From Ceratobasidium sp. AG-K (taxonomy: Eukaryota; Basidiomycota; Agaricomycetes; Cantharellales; Ceratobasidiaceae): a DNA stretch of 64,000 bases. The notes beneath the pieces were generated by a model, which saw only the letters and a list, made by a program, of their open reading frames with translations, searched no databases and had not been told where the DNA came from. A program made the translations under genes and the position numbers. This document shows positions 35,901-46,592 of the stretch, one piece after another; position 1 is the first letter of the stretch, and every line of letters starts with the position of its first letter. The DNA lies in assembly GCA_037039685.1 (NCBI GenBank), contig JAWNGF010000010.1, positions 496,001 through 560,000 on the forward strand, read 5' to 3'.

Positions 35901-37817
35901 TATTTGAACTAGAATTCGAGGCAAGCACTGTTTGTAAGCGCTCTCGAGGGTTGATCGATTTTTTCCTGAGTTGGACATAGCGAATGACTGTCGCGGCATA
36001 GATAAAAAGTCCATCAGAAAGCTGTACAAGCCGTTGAAATTCTTCTTCAGTGGGTGACATAAATCCCAGTTCCTGACGAAGATACACTTCAATATCAGCC
36101 TGAACCGACGAACGATCCATTTCGTGTAAGTGGAGTACGGCCCGAGCATCAGCTTCTCGTGAAAGCATCTCATCCAAAATTTCTGGTTCGGGTCGACCAG
36201 CAATGAAAAACTTGATGGGCAGTTCCGCTACGTGCTGAAAAAGTGTATCCAGGAATGTACGCACCGCTCCATCATCGTCACATTCGTCTAATGCATCTAT
36301 GACCACGACGACGTTCATCGGAAGAGAGTTGCGGACCTCAAGTAATGGCCCCTTCAGCATCCGCTCGAATTGTATTGGGATATTCCGTTTGCTGATGTCC
36401 GGGTCATTCTCTAAGACCTTGTGCAGAGCATACTGAAACGGCCGAGAATAACGCGCAAGCTGGTAGGCGATTGTTGGTATAATCCGTATAGCATCCCGAC
36501 ATTCTTCCAGCATTTTTGTACAAAAGAAGCTCGCCCCAAGCTGTTTGTGGTCCGCCAAGGTTGCGGACAGACTGCAAGCAATGGTGGTCTTTCCTGTCCC
36601 CGCCATGCCGTTCATCCAGTACACCTTGGCAGCCATAGGATCGTTGGACCAAGCGTTTACGCCAGAGAGGACATCAACCCTAGTATCCTTGGTACATTCA
36701 CGTCGTACGACGTTTGCGGGCACCGCCGAGTTGAAATTTGCTGCCTTTGCTGGTGACATAGCCTCAAGACGTGTGTTCTGTCAAGCAAGTGTGAGCAACG
36801 TTCACTGAGGGCTCCAGGCATGTAGCAACATCATACCACCAAGTGGTCTTGTGCGATAGCCCATGCACTTAATTCTGCGTCGATCTAAATAGATGTTAGA
36901 CGCTTTTTTTTGATGGCGGCATGAGTGAAAGTTACTCGCCTGCAACAAAATAAAAAGGGATTCAATTCGACGGTAGCACGATATGATCTTGTCCGCCGTT
37001 TCACTTGCACCAATGATACCTCGCGCTGTACCTTTCCCCTTCAGTTTCTCGATATATGCGATTTCCTTCTCGAGAGAACTGCAAGACACGTTAGGTGCTT
37101 TCCATATGCGATCATACATTGTTTTACCCGATAATATTTGCTACAGAGTCAAACATGCTGATGGACCCCGATCCATCCAAGTGTTTGTCCAGTAATGTTA
37201 TAAGCCGCGCAAGGTTTACTGCTAGTATTTCACAGTCTTGGTGATGCTTTGCAGCCGCCTGGGCGTCGATTTTAGTCAGCTTTGCACTCGCTGAAACTTC
37301 GCGGTTCAGTACAAGATCGTACCTGGACCACATCAAGGCAAGACACCAATGTACCAATCGAGGACTGCAACTGTGGGAGCATTTTGATAGTCCGATGTAA
37401 GCCTCGCAGTGCTGTTTCGAGTCTATTCCAGGGGCGATTCAAGCTGCTTCCTGTATCATAAGGACTGTCCGTTCCACTCCAGGGGATATGTGTTGTCTTG
37501 TCCATACTAGTACCTGTGCCAGCAGTTGATCCCGCCAAGTTACCAAGGGTTAGGTCCAGCGCGCTTGAAGATGGTTGATGTGGGATAATGTGACTGGAAA
37601 CGGAAAAATATGTAGTGCTATTATTTGTGGATTTTGATCCGGATGAATAAATGGGAGATGGTGGACCATAGCGAGCGCCAGCAGTAATTGTGCTTATTGA
37701 CTGCTCAGATGTTGACCGTGAGGACGAATCAAATATATTTTTTGTCTTCTCGAACAGATTTTGAAAAGAGCGCCGAAGGCTTTTCTTCGAGTTTGATCGA
37801 GAAAGACCGGACGACAT
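32929..37817 (-). CDS. NACHT-WD40 (NLR-like) protein 2, apparently intact
   Basis: A paralogue of the gene at 13236-18078 with the same exon plan. Exon 1 (37817 to about 37325, MSSGLSRSNSKKSLRRSF) is followed by short exons, one with a GC-AG intron (donor GCGAGT near 36940). The main exon runs from about 36777 to 35250: NACHT P-loop GMAGTGKTTIA (near 36590-36620), Walker B VVVIDALDECDDD (near 36275-36310). An intron at about 35247-35190 leads to the last exon, which has 14 WD40 repeats (34960-33180) and the stop TAA 32931-32929. The WD40 repeats are very alike (VNSVAFSPDG...VSGSxDNTICVW), as in fungal NLRs that generate recognition diversity by repeat exchange. The tail WVPQHLR...WSRCYVNS resembles the first gene's. 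Likely a cytosolic non-self sensor; N-terminal domain unknown. Confidence 0.92.
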
Positions 37818-38535
37818 GCTGGGTAGGGGTGGACAAGCGTAGATCAGATTTGGAGCTAGGCCGAACAGTTATCGGTTAATAACTCTCCGTCACGTGCCAG
37901 TCATGTGGCTGTGTTTTCAACAACTTCCAGGCAACTACCGTAGCAATGCTAGCAATATGCTATACTACACTATCGTGTACTGACTAGTGTTGTCTCAATC
38001 CCGGCCGGGAAGAGTTAAATGTGTATGCCTGAATCGGTCCTCACGAAATATTGGGTCGGAGCGCTCCACTACGATCCAACACGCTCACCAATTACTAGTA
38101 AACCGTATTCAGTTCGCATTTCGCTAGAAAGCAGGGATACGTCGACTCTCAACGAGGGGTACCCAAAGCATCCCAGCCTGACTAATGGTGGGCGCGAATG
38201 CGATCTAACGTCGCTTGGCCCCCCATGTACATGAGGGGATGAAGTATAAACTTGGGCTCCCAAAATCCCCGATGTCTGAACTTGAAAGATTTCGTCAAGT
38301 TAACCTTTGAAGTTATGAAACGACCCGATTGTTTGGTAGAGTACAGCATAACAGGAAATATTTACTACGTTCAATAAGGAGCGGAGGACTGATATGATTT
38401 CTCGCTCTGAGTACCACTGGGGCTTCAATCACGCGGCGAATCCAGTGTAAGCAGTCTCCCAGTATTGGACACGAGCAAGCGTCAACAAGCATACTGTACA
38501 TCTTGGATATACATCAAGGGAGGAATTATTCTCGG
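37818..38535. other. intergenic, no gene seen
   Basis: Upstream of NACHT-WD40 gene 2 and downstream of the DUF1295 gene. No coding signal. CACGTG-type word at about 37891 (CGTCACGTGCC). Confidence 0.4.
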
Positions 38536-39932
38536 TTACTCCGCCTTCGCGCGGGTATTGCCATATACAATCTGGTCCACCTTCTCCAACTGCCCGCGTG
38601 CACGGAGGAACAGACCTTTCCACAGCGTATCAGTGGGAGCAAACATACCTAGCACAACCTATCAATACGTTGCACGAGCGATTTGAGTGCCAACTTACCA
38701 ACACGCGACTGATACGCCGCATACCCAGGATACTTTCCACGGGAAATCGATTCCGTGAACGCAGTGCTAGCGATGAAGAGTGCAGAGAGTGCCAGAGGGG
38801 GGACGAGCGGCCACAAGTTAGTCAAGGTATCGGCATTGGCGCCTAGCTTCGCGGTTTCGGAGAGTGCATGAGTGCCGGTATGCGATGCCAGAATAGGGAA
38901 AAGCGCTTGCAAGAACTAGATGCGCGTTAGTGTACTACAGAGAATCGAAGACAGGCTACACATACCCAGAATGTTTGCTCGCAGAGGAAATTCGGATGCC
39001 TCGACCACGCCCAAAGCCCCTTGGTAATAAATCCCCTCTGAACATCCTCCTGCGTCCACCTAATCCTTGCCCCGGGCCATGCCCTCGAGCCAAACTGGCC
39101 TTGCGGTTTGTGCTCATCCGGGTGGGCATCATCGACGGGACGACTGTGCTTATACGATTGGAAAGCATATTGTTGATTGTCAGCGGTGAACTGAATCGCG
39201 AGATCGAGGATGGTAAAAAATGCGAGTGTGTAGTCGGAAGTTGTGAGCGGGAGATCATATTGGAACAGTGCGTGATGAGCTGGGAGCTACAACCCAACAG
39301 ATTTAGCTAGGTCGGTACTTGGTAGAACAAGGCGGTACTCACGGCCATCAGGAATAAAAGAATATTCTGGGTTAAGGCTGCGCTAGAACGTTAACGGTAT
39401 ACCAAAATACGAGGCTTCGAGTGACATACCAATGAAGCCAAAGTTGAATATGCTAAATAGCCAAGCCGGGACCTTGGCACGGAAAATTGCCCAACGGTAG
39501 TCTTCGTCTTTGCTGGCAGGTGCGTCAGCTTTCTTGCGTAATGATCAAAAGAGCCGACCCACAGATTGAATAGCCCGCGTCGTGCGGTATTATAGCTCAA
39601 GCGGCAAGACCATAAGATCTAACAAACATTAAATGCCAATCCCTTCTCGCCTCGCTCGAACTCACTTGCAGTAGGACCATCAACACTCCTCTGCCGCTCA
39701 CGCCCTGCTCACGAATCCATGCGTTATCGCCGTTTCCGTAGAGCGGTAGGTAGATGCCCCAGTATGCCGAGTACAGAACGGGCAAGAACGTCCAGACTCG
39801 GTCGACCTGGCTAACATTTCCGGTGACTTCACCAGCGAGGAATGTCCAGGCAATATTAAACAAACAGAATTTCACAGGAAAGTCTAGCGTTGGGTCAAGG
39901 CCTTTGGGGTGTGATTCAAGTAGAGGCGCCAT
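38536..39932 (-). CDS. DUF1295 / steroid 5-alpha-reductase-like membrane protein
   Basis: Exons from ATG 39932 (MAPLLESHPKGLDPTLDFPV) to TAA 38538-38536. Several hydrophobic segments: FCLFNIAWTFLAG, FLPVLYSAYWGIYLPLY, GVLMVLLQ, AALTQNILLFLMA, LAFFTILDLAIQF, LVPPLALSALFIAS. The NADPH-site region of the family is clear: GLWAWSRHPNFLCEQTFWF (RHPN motif, near 39010-39060). It is followed by ESISRGKYPGYAAYQSRVGMF and a short cytosolic tail. It matches the fungal DUF1295 proteins. The substrate is unknown; related enzymes reduce double bonds in sterols or enones in the ER. No disruption seen. Confidence 0.8.
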
Positions 39933-40160
39933 GTTGGTAGTGACTGTCGCAGACAGCGAGGTCGTGGTAACTTATACACGTGTGTTGACGACCGTGATGT
40001 CACCTTTCAATTGAATCAACGATCGTCGATCGCACAAACACATTACATAATCCACCCCACATGTTTACCCAAGATCACATCCGAATAGGGTACATAACCA
40101 AGCGCATGTATTACAACGATAGTATATAGCTCAGGAGATAATAAACACACTGATACGTAC

Positions 40161-42614
40161 TCAAGCAGTGACAGTCTTATTCGCAGTCTTGTTCTCAACC
40201 CATCGGTCACACACGTTTGGATTACTAAGCTTGCTCGGGTCCTTGGAAAAGTACCCAGCCTTGAGTGCGTCAAAGTAGGACCTGGATTTCTAGCGCATCA
40301 GTAAGGAAGCAAAAGGCTAGTAGAAGCTTGCTCACCAGGCAGGAATGTAAACCGAGCCAGGCTCGATTTTCATACTCCAGAAGATCCAGCCATCAGCCTG
40401 ACCAGCATAGATGTGTCGTTGAGCGTCGGACCCTGATTAGAATTCAAGAATTGAGCGACGCCAGATCTAATAACCAAAATGACCTACAATCTCGGACAAA
40501 CTGGTTGCTAGCGTCAAAGTTGGTGGCCAGCGACCATTCACCAAATACTAGCGGCCGGTTCTTCTGGGCGGTCGCACGCTGGACGCGGTCGGTGTCTGAA
40601 ACACACTTGAGGGTCAAAGCTCTCAGCATAAACCACCCAAGCACTTACTGCAGATAACCCGCATGTAGGATTCAGCATTGGGATCCGCAACACCACCTAT
40701 CGCGCTTATTAGCCGAAGGCCTTTGGAATGTGAATCGAACGTACCAAAGTTGAAGTATAAATGCGCGTCATATAGCTGCGGGCCAATGGCGGCGTCAGCC
40801 GGGTTACTGTACTATGGTCAACTATAATTCCATCTGGAAATAAATTAAAATACGCACGGTCCGTTATTAAACTGCCAGTCCTTGTTCATGAACCTATACT
40901 AGATTTCAGTTCCCGAAATACCCCAGATCAAAGAAATAACGTACGAGGTCATCAAACACTCTCCAGGTCGCTGCACTGGCTGGCCCGAAGTAACATATGC
41001 GCGAGCAATGCTGTGATGACGCCTGCGATCATTGCGCCTCTCCAAGTTCGAGTCATGAAGAGACCCAAGCTCAATCACGGGAGCAAACTCGGACCGCTTG
41101 GTGATATTCGCCTGGACGGGTCCATTAGCGCCCAGATGCCCACTGCTCCGCCCAGCACCATGTCCATGATTGATTTCCTCCATCTGAGCGTCGGCAGAAG
41201 GAGCGGCCTTGGCACCCGTGCCGATCACACGGCGGAGATCAGGCTCGGGAATACCGAGTTGTTTGGCGATGTTGGGGAGGTAATTGGCAGTTGACCTCAA
41301 GACCGAAGCGATAGTGGGCTCGGCCAGGTTTGAAACTGGTAAAAGTCCGCGGCCGATGGAAGGAGTGGAGGTTGAATTAGTAGAGGCTAGAGTAGGGAAA
41401 ATCTTGGACCGTTCGACGTTTGGGCACCGAACCCCAAGTGATTCTTCGACACTGCGAACAACCTTGACGAAGTTCTTTTGGTCTAGAGCAGGTAAAGAGG
41501 TATCAGGATCTTGGAAGTAGCTTCTAAAACTTGAACTTACATTCTCCGTACCCAGGAGTCTGGTTGGCGTCCATGATTGGTTCGTTGATAGCTTCGATGG
41601 CAAAGACAGTGCTGAAATCAGGATCCGTATGAACGAGCGTTGTCATAACCGAAGCCCAAGTCAATGCGCGATTATAGTTTTCCTCGGTCTAAGGGAAACG
41701 TAAATAATCCAACCAATCCGAAATATGGGAAACCTACATAAAACCTGACATCGCTTGTGCAGCGCCCAGCAAACATCTGGTTTGGTGTAGCGACACCCGG
41801 AAGAGCATGCAGATCCAAGATAACATGGATTCCCTTGGCCTTGAGCATACGCAGACCAGCTTTGAGGTGCTTCATGCCACCTTGGGGCTGCGTGATCGGT
41901 TAGCAAGTAGTTTTCAGCTACAACCAGCCACTCACATAGAACTCCTCCGATCGATCAACCAAGTCCTCAACAATCCAGTAACCCAGAGGGATCCGAACAG
42001 TGTTGAGATTAGCGTCAACAAGAGCATCGACGTCTTTCTGGGTGAACCAGGTTGACCTTCAAGCGCGTATGGTTGATCAATACACCTCGGAGTGATTTCG
42101 GTTCCGCTTACCAATGCTTCTCAAAGACCTGGTTCGCCTTCGTTTGGCCGAGCTTCTGAACAAGTCCACTAGAAGGATGTCAATCTAGCGTGAATTTCAC
42201 CACGAGCAAAAAAAAACCACTCACAATTCATGCGCTGCACACTTCGAGCAATCTGCGTCGCATATTTCTCCACCCATGGCTTGCCATTCTTTAGGAACTA
42301 TCGAAACATTGTAAGCCAGGTTATACTTCGCACATAACTTATACCCACACATCCATGGTTCGCTCACGAGCCTAAACAGTTGCATGTGGTGAGCCACCGT
42401 GGTTGATAAAAGTCGCGAGTGCACAGTACGCGTTAGAGTACTTACCAGCTACCGAGCTAGGATATTTTTAGCACTAGCTTATACAATCACGCAGAAACAA
42501 TGATAAACTTACGTTTACACCGTAAACTTTATCCACTGGCAGGCCGTTCGCGGCAGCAGCAACAACAGCTGCACCGATGAGACTAGCGCCCCAAACCGTA
42601 GTAGGCAACTTCAT
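40161..42614 (-). CDS. secreted GH5 glucan 1,3-beta-glucosidase, copy A
   Basis: Start ATG 42614-42612. Signal peptide about residues 1-22 (MKLPTTVWGASLIGAAVVAA), then NGLPVDKVYGVN. About a dozen introns. GH5 landmarks: ARSVHELG, LNTVRIPLGYWIVEDLVD, GIHVILDLHALPGVATPNQ, AIEAINEPIMDANQTPG (acid/base Glu in NEP, near 41590), ADPNAESYM, and FGEWSLATNF (nucleophile Glu, near 40535). Between them is an insert of about 170 residues (41530-40950) that is Ser/Asn/His-rich and ends RRNDRRRHH, not part of the usual barrel. Stop TGA at 40161-40163. It acts on beta-1,3-glucan in the fungal wall, for remodelling or nutrition. Its paralogue lies at 46593-48989, same strand. Confidence 0.88.
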
Positions 42615-44165
42615 TACAAACGAGTGATGATATAGGCAGCAATGAGTGAAGAAAAGAGTGACTGGATGAGTAAGGGATAGAAAAGAGAGGAATCGCGGGA
42701 GGGAATCTGGGATAATAGATCTACGTTGAGAGGCATTTATAGAATAACTTGTCAACCGCTTGGCAGCTCGCGAAAACGAAGAAATACATCCATCAAAGTG
42801 TTCCTATTGATGTTCCAACCGATTTGAAGTGACAGGACACGGAGATTTTCCGAGCCGGGCGCTCAGTTGGCTAGTTGAGGAGAGTAAAAAAAGGAGTACG
42901 ATCGAAGTCGGACAACATCTATACATTCAGTATGGTCGACATGGGAACTCGAGGTTTCGCTGGCGGTTAAGCACATGGCTCCGGATAAAATACCCCACAT
43001 ATTGGTGTCTCCGAACTCAAAACAATACACTTCCTGGAAGAAGGTCGAGAACGAACGACGAGGTGGGGCAATGTCTCACGTGACTTATATTATCCTTGAC
43101 TCGATTTATGCTAGCGCTTTGATAAACATCACAGAGCACGGAAGTCCGGGCGCTCGAATGGCTCCAGCCTCCATTTCTCAACCTACTTGCGAATCATCGA
43201 CGTAGAAGGTGCCGCAATTTTACCTCCGCATGATGGTTGACTAGGCTTGTTAACGAAATCTCTTCGAAGGAGGCTCTAGTAACTTAGCGAGGCGAGCCCC
43301 GAATAACTGCTTGTTCTGATATATCAATGCGATTGAGCTATATATAGTTATCAACAAGGTGACTTTGTTGACCGGGGTTCACTGCCGCCACGTCAGCGGG
43401 ATAATCAAATAAATGGCTTACCGATTACAGCAACTCATCTTTTTCCGACGGGGGGGGGGGGGGTACCAGGAGGGTATTTGCGGTGCTCATGCTGTTGCCA
43501 TAGAGGGTCTCCAGCTAAGAAAACCGAGTAGATTATCTAGAAATGTAGAATACAGCAGGATCCCCGGACCTAATGGGACCTTCACAGGTTTGGCGCGACT
43601 TGAACCGCATCCGCAGATATATAAATCCAACAATCGCCGAAGCTCCAAGGTAGCTGTTTCAGATGCACACTCAAAGGAAAGGGTGACCCCTGAGTTGTAG
43701 ATTAAAACATGTGGGAGATCTGGCCAATGCAATGCGTATAGTATATGCACAAATTTTCACAAATCCATACATCAGCGAGGACATAAAGTGGAATGGCACG
43801 TTGATGGCACGATCGAATCGCTAAAGCGACCAGGAATGAGATCCACGAAAGTAACTGAGGGAGACATGACAGCCACAATGGGATACGAGCCACGACCTCG
43901 GATCCGTTCAATCAGTCATCAGGAGCTTGATGCTTCAGTGGGCCTACAACCAACCCCTTTCGCATGGACTCCCAACAGTATAAATTCGCATATCGAGACT
44001 TTTATTGAGCATAAAAACAAGTGACAAACCCGTTGAAGCTTTTATGGATCCCGAATAGGATGTTCAATATTTCACAATTTATTAGGAACAAATGCTACTA
44101 GCCGCATCTTAGTCCCAGCGGCCATAAAAATACATGTATCAAATCTCACCATTTGGATCGCATCA
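42615..44165. other. intergenic, no gene seen; 14-G tract
   Basis: Upstream of GH5 copy A. Contains a run of 14 G at 43450-43463. Several short frames but no domain or convincing splice structure. Confidence 0.4.
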
Positions 44166-44474
44166 TTAGCCTCCTCCGCAACCCCCGCCGCAACCCCCTC
44201 CTCCGCATCCACCGTGCTCACCAGATGAATGGGTCCCGCCTGTAGATATATATGCGGGCATGAGATATGAACTCGCGTCCCCCCGGGTGGATCGCTTCAC
44301 TCGAGTGACGGGTTTCTTTTTCGCGCGACGCCTCGCTGGAGAGGTTGAAACTGTGCGTAATGGCTGCTCTTCTAAACCAGGTCGCCTTGCGGTACTAATC
44401 ACCGATTGAGGGTGTTGGCGTTCAGGATTGGGAGCTGGTTCGCGCTCCAACGCCTTGCTTGAGTTACAACCCAT
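44166..44474 (-). CDS. small protein with MGC lipidation motif and Cys/Gly tail
   Basis: Single exon, 102 residues from ATG 44474-44472. The start MGCNSSKA fits the N-myristoylation rule (Gly2, Ser6) with Cys3 available for palmitoylation. The middle is polar and disordered, with a basic stretch (RRRAKKKPVTRVKRS). The end is a Cys/Gly run: HGGCGGGGCGGGCGGG. An earlier in-frame ATG (44564) exists, but MGC is the more meaningful start. Not recognised as a named family. Likely membrane-anchored. A real gene is probable because of the two ordered termini, but short length leaves doubt. Confidence 0.5.
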   Translation of the reverse strand: MGCNSSKALEREPAPNPERQHPQSVISTARRPGLEEQPLRTVSTSPARRRAKKKPVTRVKRSTRGDASSYLMPAYISTGGTHSSGEHGGCGGGGCGGGCGGG

Positions 44475-45439
44475 AGTATTTGGTGTGCACAGTGAAGGGT
44501 TTGGTGAGGACTCGCCATACAAGTGCTCGTAATTTATAGGCTCGACTCCCAAAACTAAGTACAAGGTGTGCGCCGTATTTATTTATGAGGCGCTGTGGAT
44601 TTAAACGATCGATGGCTCAAGTCCCAACCGGCTTCGAGTTAATTCAGCCGCCATTAACCCTCTCAGCATCGCCTTCCCGGTCTGGTCATTGGTTGAAAAT
44701 TCTTGATACGCCTTTGGGATATCCTCACCTCGCCATAGGACAGTATCAGAAATAGCATCTACATCGCAGAGGCACCCATCAGTCCGTCATAGCGGTACCC
44801 TGAAACGCATGGGGTTGGAGTGCAGTTCACTTGCATACTACTATGGGATTAAGCTCGGTATCCCGACGTAGATATCTCGACACAGGATTGGCGATCTTTT
44901 GGTACGAGGAAAAACTCCTCACCTACAAGGAAATCCCAGCTAGCGCCAGGAGCACGCGGTAAGCTCCAATAGGCTATTTTTACTGCTACATCAGGATAGG
45001 CGCTTGTCCTGTGGTAGACAATACAGTAGAGAACCACGTGTTACCGGTCAAGTTTTGCCGCGCATACATGTACGCAGTGTTATGCGTCTAAGTATTGAAC
45101 ATTAAGTTGACCTCAGGACATGCATGGGTGGTATTTTACGGGGTACCTTCCTGTAGAACAGGTTAGAGTTGAGGATGAAGGTGCCGCGCAGACAGGAAGA
45201 TGAGCTGATACAGCTTGTGAAGGACAGACTCACTGGCGATACCTTGGAACTCCCGGCTCAGTAGAAGGAGCTGGGTGCAACAATTTGAATTTCTCGAGAT
45301 TTGTGTGCCGAAGGTTTTCAAATACACGTGACTTCTGACCTGAAGCTAAGAAATGAGTCAGGCCAGCTAGGATTCTCGCCTGACTCGTTTTGTCTACAAC
45401 AGCTCACTGACATCCCGAAGGCTACTCCTCTCTTTGAGG
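44475..45439. other. intergenic, no gene seen
   Basis: Divergent upstream regions of the MGC protein and the GNAT gene. No supported frame. Confidence 0.4.
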
Positions 45440-46468
45440 ATGGGTTTCATCAACAACTACACCGCTTCGCACTCGCCGCACTCATCTTCACTTGCCTGGC
45501 CCGATCACGTACCATATGACTTGAACTTTTGTCTCCCCATACGTGAGCTAGAGACTGAGAAAATAAAGCTTTCTCCGTTAATCGTAAGTATTCTTCTCTA
45601 TTTTTAATCTTCTCGATCCCATATAAGGTAGTAAACACCTGGAACAACGCAGGTCCACTTTTGCTTGTCAACTCTCGGTCACTAACAGATCTGATTCTTG
45701 AAATCTTTAGCCACATCTCTACGCCCAAGCGGTATTTGAGCTTATCCAACAGTACCCATCAGTGATGCGCTACATGGCATCTCATCCATTCCCTTCCACC
45801 ACAGATTTCGAAGCATACATTGAGTCAACGCGATCCAACCCGGCGGCGTGTTTGTTTGTTATATTGGATAAAACAAAGCCAAATGCCGCTTCTGAAACCA
45901 ATTATGAGGCTGGTATGTACCTGGTCTCTTCTCCTGAAGCATATCCTGCTAGTTCTGACATTGGCATCAAGTGAAAGACTCCATCATGGGCGTAATCAAC
46001 TACTGTACTGCATCCCCCGCTTCTGCAACTCTCGAACTCGGCTTCGCTATAGTGTTTCCTCCTTATCAACGAACACACGTCTCCACTCACACACTTGGGT
46101 TAATGATGCAATACGCCTTGGATACACCTGCCCAAGGTGGACTAGGAATGCGTCGACTCCAATGGCAAGCACACTCCAGAAATACACCAAGCATCAAAGC
46201 TGCTCAAAGGATGGGGTTCAGGTTGGAAGGAACTCTCAAGTGCGTATTGATTTGGAGGCATACAGCTAAACTAACCCATACAGCTAAACTAACGCATTGA
46301 TTTGATAGTTGGTATCGCCCACTTGCTCCTGGGAAGGAAAGCAGCGCACCTTTCAGAGCGGACGATTCCCTAGGCGTCCCTACGAGCAACTCAGTCATGC
46401 ACTCAGCGTGTTGGGACGACTGGGAAAATGGTGTGAGGAACCATGTTCTCGAGCTCATGAGGAGATAG
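45440..46468 (+). CDS. GNAT-family N-acetyltransferase
   Basis: Four exons that keep one frame: 45440-45583, 45711-45912, 45978-46239, 46309-46468 (255 residues). Start MGFINNYTASHSPH; then NFCLPIRELETEKIKLSPLI (typical start of the RimJ/RimL fold), LELGFAIVFPPYQRTHVSTHTLGLM (beta4 and CoA-loop area), and LGMRRLQWQAHSRNTPSIKAAQRMGFRLEGTL (the N-x-x-S-x-x-A-x-x-x-G-F signature of Acetyltransf_3). Ends DDWENGVRNHVLELMRR. It resembles fungal GNATs of unknown substrate. The last intron contains an 18-bp near-tandem repeat. Confidence 0.85.
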
Positions 46469-46592
46469 AACACGTACATTTCGAGGTAATGATGCATACA
46501 GCCAGCTTATCCATGATTGATGGAGCGGAATCAAATAAATTACAATGACGACATTACAAAACTGATAGAAACGCATGTCCCGGTTTACCCAA

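Noticed and set aside
43413..43700. 95-codon frame across the 14-G tract
   Set aside because: The frame depends on homopolymer length and has no recognisable domain.
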